A DNA stretch of 64,000 nt from NCBI GenBank assembly GCA_023053575.1, contig JAKZAP010000017.1, positions 4,099,501-4,163,500 of the forward strand, in the 5' to 3' direction. Below, piece by piece: positions 11,755-23,184 of the stretch. The DNA is from Branchinecta lynchi (taxonomy: Eukaryota; Arthropoda; Branchiopoda; Anostraca; Branchinectidae). The notes beneath the pieces were generated by a model. It was not told the DNA's origin, did no database searches, and saw only the letters and a list, made by a program, of their open reading frames with translations. Position 1 is the stretch's first letter. Every line of letters begins with the position of its first letter. The translations under genes and the position numbers were made by a program.

Positions 11755-11935
11755 TACTTATCGGGGAACATTAGCCCCTGGCACTTGGATTCCCCGACCA
11801 GAACTCAACTAAATCAATATTTGCATGTTGCGGAATATTAGCCCCTCGTACTTCAATTCCCCCATCTCTAAATCGATTATTTGATTATAAGGGAACATTA
11901 GCTCTGGACACTTCGATTCCCCGACAACAAAGCCT
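11755..11935 (+). repeat. Three-unit minisatellite (~60-67 bp)
   Basis: The units share GG(G)GAA(C/T)ATTAGC(C/T)C, then a short variable part, then CACTT(G/C)(G/A)ATTCCCC. They occur near 11762, 11829 and 11889. Confidence 0.65.
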
Positions 11936-12064
11936 CACTAGCCTCACAGAATTATGTAGGTTTCTCAGAAGGTAGGGCACCTCTGGTTGATACCTGAAAC
12001 TGTTTAATTGGAACTTGTGTTCTAGTAGTATCTGATAGAATCTGGAACTTTACAGAGTAGTTTG

Positions 12065-12420
12065 GCTGAGAGCTAGGTTTTCAGGGCACTATCGGAACTC
12101 CAGCCCATAGGAGTTGTAGTCCATGAGTTTATATATTAATTCCTGGACTCCCAGTCTGCACTGTCACTTCTTTTTATACTTGCTAATGGACTCTTTAAGT
12201 TCATACTGGCATGGATCTGCAACTTCTTATTTTTTGTTTGGGGCTGGGGGGGGGGGGGGCACTATCGGAACTATAGTGGAACTACCGTGAGTTAAAAATG
12301 TTAATTCCTGTTCTTCTAGTCTGCACTGACATGTGCCCGAGAGATAAATTTTTCTTTTATTTTTTGGACCTACCGGAACCCTAGCCCATCAGAGTTTGAT
12401 TCCACGAGTTACCATGCCCT
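12065..12420 (+). repeat. Degenerate tandem units with CGGAAC/AGCCCAT words
   Basis: Successive units share GCACTATCGGAACT or CCTACCGGAACCCT, a TTAATTCCTG block and AGTCTGCACTG, at spacings of roughly 130-165 bp. A G run of about 13 occurs near 12247-12260. No gene is seen. Confidence 0.5.
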
Positions 12421-12475
12421 GCAGCAAGGCATGCTGTAAACATCTGTTTGAAAAGCATTTCAGTATTTTCAGTTT

Positions 12476-12873
12476 AGGCGTATTCTCGCCGTTCCCCGAG
12501 GAATCCACTTGAGGAGTCCCCCCGTTTTTATTTGTCCCGGGGACTCACTCCCCGTGTTCTCGCGAGTCCTCGTGGACGGGGAATGCACCACTTATCACCA
12601 CCATCATCAACAAGGACTCCCTTTCAGATTCGGAGGGGAATCAATTTTTGCTGGTGTTGGTGCAATCTAAATCAGAATAAACAAAACTGAAAATAAAGTG
12701 GATCCAGACTAATTTTGTCAACTGCATGTTTTCTTTGGACAAAATCAATTTTGGAAGCATTCCCCGTGTTCACGCTGTTTCTGTACGCGGAGTCCGCGTC
12801 GAGTGACTCCCTCTATTCTCGCCGTTCCCTTCGATTCCCCCAGGACTCCTCGGGGAACGGCGAGAATACGCCT
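12476..12873 (-). mobile_element. MITE family M1, copy 2, TTT duplication
   Basis: The 398-bp element has the same termini as the copy at 10776 and the same interior in the opposite orientation (GGATCCAGACTAATTTTGTC, GTCCCGGGGACTCACTCCCC, GAATCAATTTTTGCTGGTGT). It is flanked by TTT on both sides (12473-12475 and 12874-12876). Near the right end a second inner copy of the terminal TATTCTCGCCGTTCCC word appears. Confidence 0.88.
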
Positions 12874-12919
12874 TTTAGGGGATTTTAAGGGGGTACCATG
12901 CCCTTGCTGCAGGCAAGGT

Positions 12920-13055
12920 GACAGACTAGCTTTTTACTAGTCCTAGCATTTCTGGCTCAAAGAATACCTCCTCTGACCTCACGTTACTGCTGACACACTA
13001 GCTTTTTACTAGCCCTAGCATTTCTAGCTCAAAGAATACCTCCTCTGGGCTTCTC
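12920..13055 (+). repeat. Two direct ~78-bp repeats
   Basis: ACTAGCTTTTTACTAG followed by CCTAGCATTTCT and CTCAAAGAATACCTCCTCTG occurs at about 12925 and 13003. The word CTAG...CTAG at the start of each is palindromic. Confidence 0.75.
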
Positions 13056-13417
13056 TTCTATCGTCTTCTAACCAATAAACCAGGATTTTACTAGAGTTTA
13101 ACTGTTACAGAAGAGGAAAGAGTATAAGGAGAAAGTCATCCAAGTCGAGAGATGGAGGAATTACATCCATTGACAAATATGGAGTCCAACAGAACCCAAA
13201 ATCCTTCTGCGACCTCCAGTAGGCGATCCATTGAGACTATCCACCATTGATTAAGCTGGAACTTCGACGAAGGATCTGGAAGATTCTTATTTGGTAGACC
13301 AGGATGGATTTCATGCGGATTTCTTGCCAGAAGATAAGAGCCGCCCCACGAAGCGAAAAACTTCACAATGTATGTCGTTGCCTTTTCACTCACATTGAAA
13401 AATGTTGCATTCTAGCA

Positions 13418-14218
13418 AAGATTCAAGACTCACTATGCTGATGACCTAGTTTTATTGTCTACTAGTGTGTCTGCACTCAATGAGCTCTTAAAGGTGTGTG
13501 ATAGGAAAAGACCACGATATTATTTTCAACACTGCGAAAACTTTTGTATGCGATTCCGTCCAAAAGGGAGCAGAAACCTCTCCTTCCTGGTGTTTTATCT
13601 TTCAGGTCGATTTTGTCGACCAGTTTACCTACCTGGGTTACATTTTCCACGAGTATCTATGCGATGATTCGCACGTGCGTTCGGTTATGCGTTCTCTGTG
13701 TGCAAGAGGGAATATGTTGACACGAAAATTCAGAAAGTGTACTACTGATGTTAAAACTTATTTGTTTAGATCGTATTGTACAAGTGTTTATCGGCTACCA
13801 CTTGTCTTTAATACGACTGTTAAGTGCTTCTCTGATCTGAAAATAAGCTACAATAATTCTTTCCGATTTTTACATGGTATTCCTACTTTCTGCAGTGCTA
13901 CGGAAATGTTTGCTGATTTCCGAGTGTCAAATCTCCTGGAAATTCAGGTGAATTCCCGGAAATCTCTCAGGAGGCGGTTGATTGCTAGTGATAACCACTT
14001 TCTTGCCGCGATATGCTCGATTTGGCTACAAATCTCGACTCCCGCTTGCATCGCATTGAATAAGTCTGTATTCTATGGAGGTGAGCGTTTAGCTGAATTT
14101 TGTGATGAGAGCATTCGTGTTTTCTGTTTTGTTTGTTTGTTTCTTTTTCTTGTTCTGTTTTTTTGTGATATGCCGTAAAGGTGGATTATGAAGTTAAATA
14201 AAAATAAATAAATAAATA
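13418..14218 (+). pseudogene. 5'-truncated non-LTR retrotransposon: RT C-terminal part and 3' tail
   Basis: The remnant begins at the catalytic box of a reverse transcriptase (HYADDLVLLS, about 13431-13460). After a one-base frame change near 13498 it continues as a 226-codon frame with HDIIFNTAKT, FVDQFTYLGY and RSLCARGNMLTRKF, the usual order after the YADD box in CR1/L2-group elements. It ends with a run of AAATA units at 14199-14218, a typical LINE 3' tail. Endonuclease and most RT fingers are absent, as expected of 5' truncation during target-primed integration. It is a dead copy. Clade assignment within the CR1 group is a guess. Confidence 0.8.
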
Positions 14219-14499
14219 TATTGCTAATCGCAGCCTCAGAATAATCTCTGTACTCCAACGAGACTTGCTCAAGCCAGAGAACAAACTGGAAGGTGAATAC
14301 AATAGAGCTGCAAGAAATGTAAACTAAGCCAAAATCTCTTCTACAGGAAAGAAGCTCATAAGCATTGTTCAAATATGTGCTATAAGGTGTATTACGACGT
14401 ATAAGGTGTATTACAGATTCCTCTTTTCCTCGGGGCGCGCTGTAATAAGGCAAATAAGGAGAATATACCAGGGTTGTATTTTCGCTTATGCAGAGCTAA

Positions 14500-14903
14500 C
14501 CAGATCGCTTAGAGGGCGATTCTGGCGGTCTGGAATATAAGAAGATGACCATGAGAATCTTGGTCAAGAGCTTATTAATTCTTATTATGAGAATCTTGGT
14601 CAAGAGCTTATGATTATCTCATAAGCTCCGCGAGCTTATGCGCCGGGTGTTCTTGCGACTTCGGCTAAAAGTCGCTTCGCTTTCCAGAGCTGTTCTCGCG
14701 CTCCGCTAGTTTCCGCCAGCACTTGGAAAGCGAATCCATTTCGCGAGTGGAAAGTGGTTTTAGCAAGTAAGCGAGAAGTTGTAAAGGTGCAACTGAGGGC
14801 AACGACTTTTTGTTTGTTCTTGCGCTCTGCGGATTCTCGCTGGCTTTTCGGAAAGCCAATCCAAGAGATCGCCAGAATCGCCCTTAGTTGGTTCCGCCAG
14901 CGG
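14500..14903. mobile_element. Candidate MITE with 10-bp direct repeats
   Basis: GCAGAGCTAA occurs at 14490-14499 and 14904-14913. Just inside, AGGGCGATTCTGGCGGTCT (14512-14530) and AGATCGCCAGAATCGCCCT (14867-14885) are inverted repeats. A 9-11 bp duplication would fit Mutator-like elements. The inverted repeats do not start exactly at the direct repeats, so the boundaries are uncertain. Inside is a direct duplication of ATGAGAATCTTGGTCAAGAG (from 14548 and about 14585). Confidence 0.45.
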
Positions 14904-14983
14904 GCAGAGCTAAGGAGCTGCGCCATCAGGGTTGCCACAGGAAACAGCACATTTTTTTGTTGTTCGAAGCCTAAGAAATAACT

Positions 14984-16062
14984 TTCTGGGATCCCAAAAC
15001 GTAAGTGGAGGGATACCTATGACATCGCAAGGTGATATTTTGATGGGACTTGCTCTGAGGATTCTTTGGGTCAAGAGTAAGGTCGAATTCGTAGATGGGC
15101 TCTGTAGCCCTATATTTAGGAGTGTGGGAGGGGGTTTAAATTAAGGGGCAAGCAAAATATTTTTAAACAGCTAATGTGATAGTCGATCATGAGGTAAGAA
15201 GACATGCTCAATATGGTAGTTAAAACCATTTTTTCGCCGGACAAGAGTTAACCCGGAATCCGGCCGAAACCGGAAAGTTTGTTAAGAGTAAAAGTTTTAT
15301 TTGAAGTTGGTTAGATGTTGGATTTTGGGGTGAAAAATACATACTGAACACGACTATGAAAATCATTTTCTCGCCGGACAAGTAGTTCGCCCGGAATCCG
15401 GCCAAAACCGGAAAATTTGTTAAAATCAAAGGTTTTATTTGACGTTGATTAGATGTTCGATTTAGGGATAGAAAGACATGCTGAACACGATTATTAAAAT
15501 CATTTTCTCACTGTACAAGTAGTTTGCCCGGAATCCGGCTAAATACGGAAAATTTGTTAAAAGCAAAAGTCTTATTTGTAGTTGATTAGATTCCGATTTA
15601 GGGGTAGAAGAGATGCTGAATCCCTATATGACAATTGTTTTTTACTCGGACGCATATTTCGCCCGGAATCCGGCTGAAACCGGAAAATTTGTCAGGAGTT
15701 AAAGCTTTATTTGAAGTTGATTAGATGTTCGATAATTCGTTTTAAAGCTTTGTTATTATGTCGGATAAGTAGTTCCCGAATTCGGCAGAAACCGGAAATT
15801 TGGCAGAAACTGTAAATTTGGCAGAAGTAAGCTAAGGAATGTAGTTTCAATCAGTTTCGTCAAAACAAATATGACTTTTAGGGGTAAACACACATGCTGA
15901 ATCCATATCTGAAATTGGTTTTCTCAGATGATTAGCTATTTGACCTTTATTTGCTTCTGAATTTTTGTGGTAAAAATGCTTAAGCAGTACGGAGAAGACA
16001 GGACCCAATTGTCTGGATTAGATAATTAATTTGTTGGATCCGATCGAAACCTTTCGCCTTGT
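14984..16062 (+). mobile_element. E-family tandem-repeat element, E1
   Basis: It starts with CTGGGATCCCAAAACGTAAG and has the leader GTGGAGGGATACCTATGACA. It then has about five ~137-bp monomers, each with CGCCCGGAATCCGGC, AAACCGGAAA and TTTATTTG(A/T)AGTTGATTAG. It ends with a GGATCCGATCGAAACCTTT block. Compared with E4 the leader has lost the GTCCGTC stretch, joining CGCAA directly to GGTGATATTTTG. No protein is encoded; open frames inside are by-products of the monomer. The class of element is unknown. Confidence 0.8.
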
Positions 16063-16665
16063 CTTCAAAAGAACACGTTTTTAATCTGTTACGTCTGCTA
16101 ATTATTAGTTCGAGGACCACTGCTGTCCATCCGTTAATTTAGTAACTTTTCTCAAAATACGTACTTCAAATAGTACTAAGAACACTTTTTCTGACCTTTA
16201 GAAGCCTCAGTGTGGCGACAACGAACGCTGCATTGATAAGAACCTTTACACTGCCCATTTGAACAAGGGTGGGTGTTAAGATGTAAAAGTAGCATATAGC
16301 GCTATTCTATTATACCTACCTGAACATTGCTTTAGACTTCTTGTTTGATCCAGTGGTCAATGTTACCTCAGTGACCTGAGTAAACATAGAATTTGGCTAT
16401 TGCGGTGCATGCCGATTAATATTCTGATTAACATTGTTTTATACAGGTCAACCAGGCAAACCAGATGAGAACTGGGGATCGATTAGAGGCGTCATGAAGC
16501 TGGGAATCCGTGAAAGTTAAGTGCAATCACGGAAGTCAGAAATCTGCATACCGTGCCATTCTCCTTTTAACTTTTCTGCGAAGAACATTTGGAAGTTACA
16601 CACAACAAGCGGTTCTGTTGCAAGATACTGCAGATGAAGGTAAGTTTGTGTGACAGTCTAATCTA
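16063..16665. other. Intergenic DNA, no gene recognised
   Basis: No repeat or coding feature could be supported here. Confidence 0.5.
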
Positions 16666-17218
16666 ATAGAGAGATTGCACCCTACCCGATGAAAACGGAT
16701 ATTGCTACTCCATCATCACGGGATCAGAACAAAAAAAATTAACATTGGGAGGTATAGGACTTTCAACTTTGAAATTAAATATCGGCGTCTTATTATCATT
16801 CTGAGCCAGGGACTTGCTGGGAATGTTAATTGGGCTATTCTTTAACCGTATAATTCTATTTTTGCAAAAGAGTTTCCATGAAAGTAAGAGCTTGAAGGCT
16901 TCAAAGTTTGAACACAAAAACGGAGTCTCGAATCCTATTGGTCGACGATGACGCGGATTTGACTAATAGGACGAGACTCCGTGTTGGTTTACAAACTTTG
17001 ACGCCTTCAAACTCTTACTTCTATGGAAACTCTTTTGCAAAAATAGAAATATACGGTTAAGGAATAGCCCAATTTATATTTCCAGCAAGTTCATGGCTCA
17101 GAAGGACGATAAAACGCCGATAACTTAATTTCAAAGTTGAAAGTCCTATACTTCCTAATGTTAAATTTTTTCGTTACGATCCCGTCCGTTTTCGTCGGTT
17201 TTGGTGCAATCTCTCTAT
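16666..17218. mobile_element. Snap-back (fold-back) element, 553 bp
   Basis: Nearly the whole element is an inverted repeat. ATAGAGAGATTGCACC at the left end pairs with GGTGCAATCTCTCTAT at the right. Successive words (GACTTTCAACTTTGAAATTA, GCAAAAGAGTTTCCAT, GGAGTCTCG) reappear in reverse complement, converging on a centre near 16945 that reads TATTGGTC...GACTAATA. Arms are about 260 bp. Target duplication is not clear. Such elements are usually non-autonomous, with the arms serving as long terminal inverted repeats. Confidence 0.85.
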
Positions 17219-18883
17219 GGCAGTTGCACGAGCATATTCTGTTAGTATTTACCAACTTGGCGTCTTGGAACTCCAGATGATAATAGGCAATGACTAGTTC
17301 TGATTAGATTGCCAGGTTTTGGAGCCGAATCATCACATGTCTTTCGGCTGTCCGACTAACGATAAGTCATCAAGGAGTGACTCGATTTTTCTCTATTCAT
17401 AGCTTACTTGCGACCATGGTAGGGTCTACTTTAAAGATGGTTAATGCACAGGAGTTGCAGAAGTTCATTTTTATGTGGTTTTCAGTATGCCGAGATTCGG
17501 ACATTTGAGTAAGTTTACCTGACAGATTTCATAGAGTAGAATCGGCCTTTCAGAAGTTTGTGGCATTACACTGAATACTCCTTGATAAGTTGCTTGCCCT
17601 CGTCACATAAAAGAGCAATCACTTTGCAAGCTGCATTCTCTTATAGTTTAACTGAAAAGCCAACTTACTTTTGTGTCATTTGATTGAATACATTAAATAA
17701 TTTGGATTCCGCTAAGGGATTTTTTTAATGTTCTACTATCTCCTCTAGTTATGACGCTCAAGAGTATCTGCGGCCGTCCCCACAACGTAAATTCTACTAT
17801 GACGCGGGAAATTTGTATCCCAACACAAACGCGTCTTTTCTGTGGAAATTGGAGAGCTGTTAAGTGCCTGAACAAAAATAAAAGTCATATATCTTTCTAG
17901 TAAGGCATACAACACAGTTACAAGCGCATATACGTACCACAAATCACACGGAAATTCCACTATTTGAAACTCGATTATTCGTGAATAGTGGAACAGCGCG
18001 AAGTAACACATTTTCAGCGGGCCTTCAAGCCAGTTTAAGAGAACAAGTGATGGGTAACTAAATTGTCCTGTCCCAGCCCTTTTTGGTTAAACCCCCAAGA
18101 AGAGCACGATTTGCTTGTTTTCCCTGGGTTGGGAATTTGTCTTGTCTGACTAGAATAAAATTTTAAGCCTTTTTTTTTTTTATCAGGAATAAGCGAAGAA
18201 ATAAAACTTAAAGGACCTGTCGTACCTATAATACTAACGCAACCTACTTTCATAATCACTCCATATATTTCTAAACCCGGAGACCACAATTCCATACGGT
18301 ACATTCTAAGCTCTCTAATAAAACCAGCTGATTTTCTGCCGTGTTTTGCTACCTTCGATGTCTATCACGCTGTCAACGGTTGTCTGCGAGAAGTTTGTCC
18401 ATCAGAAATACCGGTTATGTAAATTGTTTCCCTGTTTTCGCTATAAGTCAACGGGTTTCGGAAAAGGCTTAAAAGAGCCAGAACCGTGGTTTAATTGTTG
18501 AAAGCACAGCCTAGTTTGAAAGTATTCAAATTAAAATACTGTTAGTTAAAGAGTAAATAGTGCGAGGGGTCCTTTAAGAAATTGTTAATAACTAAAAAAG
18601 GAGAAGCCCATCTGTCTTCTTGTTTAGCTCAAAGGGGCTCTAAAAGCTGTTGTATCTCTTAAAGTTTAACCGAAAGGGATGAGATACGACAGTCTAGTTA
18701 CCGATCACTTATTCAGTTAGACAGGCTGAAGACCCGACGAAAATGCGTTACTTCGTTACTCTGCTATTCACGAAAATTCAAATAGTGGACTTTCCCTGTC
18801 GGATTTGTGTTGGGTGCTTGATGGAAAATGTCTACGAATCTTTTTGCTCGGGACTAAGTATTCTTCATTAAGCTCACCGGTGA
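17219..18883. other. Intergenic DNA, no gene recognised
   Basis: Open frames of 60-90 codons occur on the minus strand but none has a recognisable domain. A T run of about 13 lies near 18170. No repeat shared with other parts of the window was found. Confidence 0.45.
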
Positions 18884-19016
18884 GCGGTTTGAGCTGAGCC
18901 CTGAAGAGGACCCTTGCCAAGATGGGCCGAATTATTGCTCTTACAAGGTGTAGCTGCTGTATCCGTTTTGCACTGTTAAACATGATTCGCAGTCAGCTTG
19001 AGCGGAAGGAATATTA
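18884..19016 (+). repeat. SINE-like hairpin repeat, copy B
   Basis: It reads GAGCCCTGAAGAGGACCCTT, GCCAAG, ATGGGCCGAAT, TATCCGTTTTGCACTG, CGCAGTCAGCTTGAGC and GAAGGAATATT, then passes into an ATTA-type microsatellite (19014-19036). Order and spacing match copies A (4768-4895, minus) and C (21226-21327). Confidence 0.65.
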
Positions 19017-19155
19017 ATTAATTAATTAATTAATTTATTTTTAACCCACAAATCGTACAAGACGAAAACAGTGGAGTACAAAAGAATAGATAAAGACATA
19101 ATTACAAAACACTACATACAAACAAAATCTACTTAAGAATCAAACAGACGAATAA
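19017..19155 (-). repeat. Possible LINE 3'-end fragment with TTAA-type tail
   Basis: The stretch after the (TTAA)n tract has the same style and short shared words (ACAAACAAAATCTA, AAAACACTAC/AAACCACTA) as the 3' UTR of LINE A at 22975-23110 on the minus strand. Similarity is weak. Confidence 0.3.
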
Positions 19156-19167
19156 GCCCATGAGAGG

Positions 19168-21130
19168 CACGGTTGCCAAATATTTTTGGTCGAGGGTGTC
19201 ACTTTTTTAGCCAAAAAGTGCCATTCGGTGTCATTTACAAATTCAGAAAGTGTCACAAAAAGTGTCACCTTTCAGATGTTTTCCACCTAAGAAAGAAGCA
19301 ATGGGGACGGGAGCGCAACCCCCTTCAACCTCTCGAGATTTAAAGATGTGTTTTAAGTGACAGTTTTCAAAATTTGTGTCAGTATTTATCCAGTTTCCGT
19401 TTAAAAGTGGATATTAAGTGCCGGTTTTGAACACTGGTCCGACTGATCGACCGCCTCCCAAAAAAAAACAGAAAAATCGGTGTTTATAGCGAAAACGCCG
19501 TTGTCGCCCAAAACGAGAGAAGGGATCTGAGAGCCAAGTCGTTGCCCACAGAATCCCGGCAGATAATCCAAGATAACAAGACCAAAGGTTTCGATGGGAT
19601 CCCAAGAATGTAATATTTGCTCCAGACAATTAAATATTTGTAATTTTAAAATTCAGAAACGGTTCAAGGCTTATAGTGGGGGAAGGCGGGGGGGGGGGGG
19701 GCTGAAACACCTTCGAAATTTTCGAAAAATCCTCAAAAAATAATCGTCTTTTGTACATTTTCATTAGACAGTACAAAAACTGTTAAATCTGAGAAAACCA
19801 AGTTCAGGTATGGATTCAGCATGTGTGTTTACCCCTAAGTCAGATCTGCTTTGACGTAACCGATCGAAACTTCCTGCCTTACTTCTGCCAATTTTCCGGT
19901 TTGTCCGGAATTCCGGAACTACTTGTCCGGCGAAAAAACAAAGCTAAAAAAAACAATTCAACGTATCTCCTTAACCCTATATATATCCAACGTCTAATCA
20001 ACTGCATATAAAATTTATCTTTTAACACATTTTTCGGTTTCAGCCGGATTCCGGACGAACTCTATGTCCGGTCAAAAAAATTATTATCAGATATGGATTC
20101 AGTGTCTCTTCTTAACCCTAAACCGAATATTTAATCAACCACAAATAGAACTTTTGCTTTTAAAAAATTTCCGGTTTGGACCAGATTCCGCACGAACTAC
20201 TTGTCCGGCGAGAAAATGATTTTCATATTCGTTTTAGGCATGCTTTCTTACCCCTAAATAGAACATTTAATCAGCTGCACATAAAACTTTCACTTTTAAC
20301 AAAGTTTCCGGTTTCAGTCGGATTCCGGGCGAACTATGTGTCGGGTAAAAAATGATTGTCATATACGGATTCAGTGTCTTTTTCTTACCCCTAAATCGAA
20401 CATGTGAACAACTTCAAATAAAGCTTTTGCTTTTAACAAACTTTCCGGTTTCTGCCGGATTCCGAACGACCTACTTGTCGGGCGAGAAAATGGTTTTCAT
20501 GTTCTTGTTCAGAATGTCTTCTTACCCCTGACACGGCTAGCTCATTTGCTATTTAAAAATATTTTTGTTTCGTTTTGTTTGTAACCCCCTCACCCACCCC
20601 TAAATATAGGGCTACAGAGCCCATCTACGAATTCGACCTTTCCCTTGCCTCGAAGGATCCTCCCACCAAGTTTCATCAAAATATCTCCCTTCGAGAGTTA
20701 TCGTGCTCACAGACAGTCGGAGAGACGGACAACTTTTGCAATGTCATAGGTATCCCTCCACTTACGTTCTAGGATCCCAAGAACAAACACAACCTCTAGT
20801 TCATATGAGAGATCAGACTATCAAAATATTTACTTTAATCATGTTTGGGTTTGCTTCTAAGCGATCAGTGTCGAAAATAACCGATTTAATCACAGCTCTG
20901 GACAAGACTTGCGGTCAGTCATGCAGCTTAGTAACTAACAGAAATACATATTTCAGCTTAGTAACTAACAGAAATATATATCTCTCTAAATTGTATGACT
21001 AATACTCAGAAAGTTTCATAAAAGTGTCATTTTAGCAAAAAGTGCCACAATTTGGCCTGAAAGTGTGGAAAGTTTCACGGACTTCAAAAAGTGTCATAAT
21101 GACACCAAAAGTGTCACTTTGGCAACCCTG
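19168..21130. mobile_element. Non-autonomous hAT element carrying a nested E2
   Basis: The termini CACGGTTGCCAAA (left) and TTTGGCAACCCTG (right) are inverted repeats of CAGGGTTGCCA type. Flanking octamers ATGAGAGG (19160-19167) and GTGAGAGG (21131-21138) match at 7 of 8 bases, as in hAT insertions. Without the nested E2 (19575-20786) the element is about 750 bp. Both subterminal regions are packed with (A)AAGTGTCA(C/T) words in both orientations, the expected layout of transposase-binding sites. No transposase is encoded. Confidence 0.75.
19575..20786 (-). mobile_element. E-family tandem-repeat element, E2, nested in a hAT MITE
   Basis: Read on the minus strand it begins TTCTTGGGATCCTAGAACGT and runs through GTGGAGGGATACCTATGACA, a GTCCGTCTCTCCG leader and CGATAACTCTCGAAGGGAGA. 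About five ~137-bp monomers with CCGGAATCCGGC(T/A)GAAACCGG follow. It closes with TTCTTGGGATCCCATCGAAA and CCTTTGGTCTTGTTA. Both ends are present, so this is one of the most complete copies. Confidence 0.82.
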
Positions 21131-21225
21131 GTGAGAGGGCGACAGACGCGCGTACGCCGTTATCTATCACCGAAGTACTGAACTTCAAATCGCCCATACA
21201 TGCCGCCGATTTTGAACGTCTCGAG

Positions 21226-21327
21226 TGTGAAGAGGACCCTTGCCAAGAAGGGCCAAAATAAGCTCTTATAAAATGTAGTTGCACTGTCAAATGTGATTAG
21301 CAGTCAGCTTGAGCTGAAGGAATATTT
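21226..21327 (+). repeat. SINE-like hairpin repeat, copy C
   Basis: It reads TGAAGAGGACCCTTGCCAAG, AAGGGCCAAAATAAGCTCTT, TTGCACTGTCAAATGTGATT and AGCAGTCAGCTTGAGCTGAA. The order matches copies A and B. Here the GAAA after the hairpin is AAAA. Confidence 0.65.
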
Positions 21328-21689
21328 AAGCTCACCACTGGCCACTGAAATGCCGCGTTTTTATTGAGATTCAGATTTTCACGCGTCACAGTAGAATTTG
21401 CGTTGTAGATATTAGCAGGGGCGGATCCAGCCTTTCGTTCTAAGGTGGGTGGGGGGGGGGGTGATTCTTACCGAAAAGAGGGGGGGGGGAAGTATCATAT
21501 TTGTCGGCCACACGGCTGATTTTTTTTCGCGTTTTAAAGTGTCGCTATCGGTCTCTCATTTAACGAAAAGTGGTTTTCATAAATTACAATAATGCTTAAA
21601 AAAACTGTACTTGATCAACTGACAACTATTTGCAAGAAAAATTCAAGCTTCCTGGCTCCACTGTTTGCAAACCTGTCGATTACCCTGTC

Positions 21690-22965
21690 AATGCTGATAT
21701 CTATGTCGCGGTGCACAATAAGGAGGGCCACCACTGAGTCTAGTTTGCCCCATCTGTGCTCTGAGCCAGGTTTTCAGTTTGCGTAAAGTTGAGAAGCTAC
21801 GCTCGGCAGATGCCACGCTCACTGGAAGAGATATAAAAATATCAAGAAGTGAGCTGACAAAAGGATATAGGTCTCTGTCACATTCCTTGGCAGTTTCTTC
21901 CGCTGAACAAGGAAAAATAGCTCCTTCTCTTTTAACACGAACCCATCCACTTCTCCACACATGCGCTTCTGCCAAAATAAGCGTTGCGCTGGTGGACCGC
22001 ACACGGTTAAGCCAAGAAGTTGACCGTACATGCTAGAGATCTCTTTGACGGAAGATTGCAGCAAATCAGCAGTACAGTTCACAATAATTTGATGGCAGCA
22101 GTACGGTTAAACGGAAAGACTTCAGCGTGTCTCTTGAGAGTCGGCTCTTTAAGTCACTTGACTGAGTCGATCATAGGTATAGAAACAGCACGTCGATAAT
22201 ATTCTTCGGGCGTAGTACGAGGAGGATTATTTCGATGAACCTGCCTTTGTTGAATCCCTGGAACTTCAGCAGACAATTGGATTTCATCTGACAATTCTTT
22301 TACTTGCTCGAATACTAGTGCGAACTCCTCGACACCCGTTTCCCGTCGCTTTTTTAGAACATCTAAAAGATCGGAAACGTGGCAATCGGCAGTGCCCAAG
22401 TCGAAAGTCTTCTTCTGGAATAGCCGACTAAGAGGCAAGGTCACAGCGAAAATGCTGCGTAGACACCGAAGGGAAACAACGAATTCCGCATTATGTAACG
22501 CTGTCACAAGCGTCTTCACCTTCGGAGCGGTTACTAATTCAGTCCAATGACTGATGTGTACGAAAGACTGGATGATTTTTCGAAGTTCGGACACAAACTG
22601 CATACGTGACTGGTGCCGCTCGATCCAGCTCGTCTCGCACATTCCCTGAGCTGAGCTTTCAGGAACTTATTCAAGACGGTAATTTCTCTTCGCAGATGCA
22701 TTAAAAAATGCAACACCTTCTTTTATATTGCCTCTGGCATTTCTGATGCTGGAAACAGCTGAGCTTCTTGACAAGGAGAGGTTCAGGGCGTGGTTAAAGC
22801 AGAGACAAGGAAACGCGTTTTTAGCTTTTTTTCTGAATTTCTACTACAGCGGCACAGTTATTTGATACCATCATTGCTCACCCATCCGTCCCGATTCCAA
22901 CACAGTCAAGTAGATTCAAACCCATTCCTTCCAAAAAGCTTAGAACTAGCTGGCCAATAATAATA
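21690..22965 (-). pseudogene. hAT transposase, C-terminal half, decayed
   Basis: Reading on the minus strand from 22953: GQLVLSFLEGMGLNLLDCVG at the interruption point, then NHALNLSLSRSSAVSSIRNA, then ETSWIERHQSRMQFVSELRK (conserved W-E-R-H motif), the middle region (22154-22642, open for 162 codons), and finally SLPVSVASAERSFSTLRKLK, the hAT dimerisation motif. The usual RLSGL ending is lost to a frame change. Stops occur, for example just after the second-Asp region, and several frames are used, so it is not translatable. The family is the one often auto-annotated as 52 kDa repressor of PKR inhibitor-like or zinc finger MYM-type 1-like. Confidence 0.85.
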
Positions 22966-23184
22966 ATAATAAGCTTTTATTCCGCCAAAAAGACGAGTTT
23001 AAAAAAATAGATCGACAGCAACTAAACATCGGCATCATAAACACAATCATAACAAACCACTATGTAACTAATAAACAAAATCTATCTCCAATAAAAAAAC
23101 TAACGTAAATAATCTTTTCACCGAACTTTTAAAAGTTCACTTTCAGCGTGTAATTTTAACAAAAACTAGAATATTTAATAATAA

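Noticed and set aside
14984..16062. Regular repeats in the E arrays as a CRISPR array
   Set aside because: The whole monomer is repeated with no unique spacers, the units are diverged, and the genome is animal.
19575..20786. E elements as canonical Helitrons
   Set aside because: The ends have no TC start and no CTRRT end with a preceding hairpin, and no Rep/helicase partner is seen. A Helentron-type origin remains possible but unproven.
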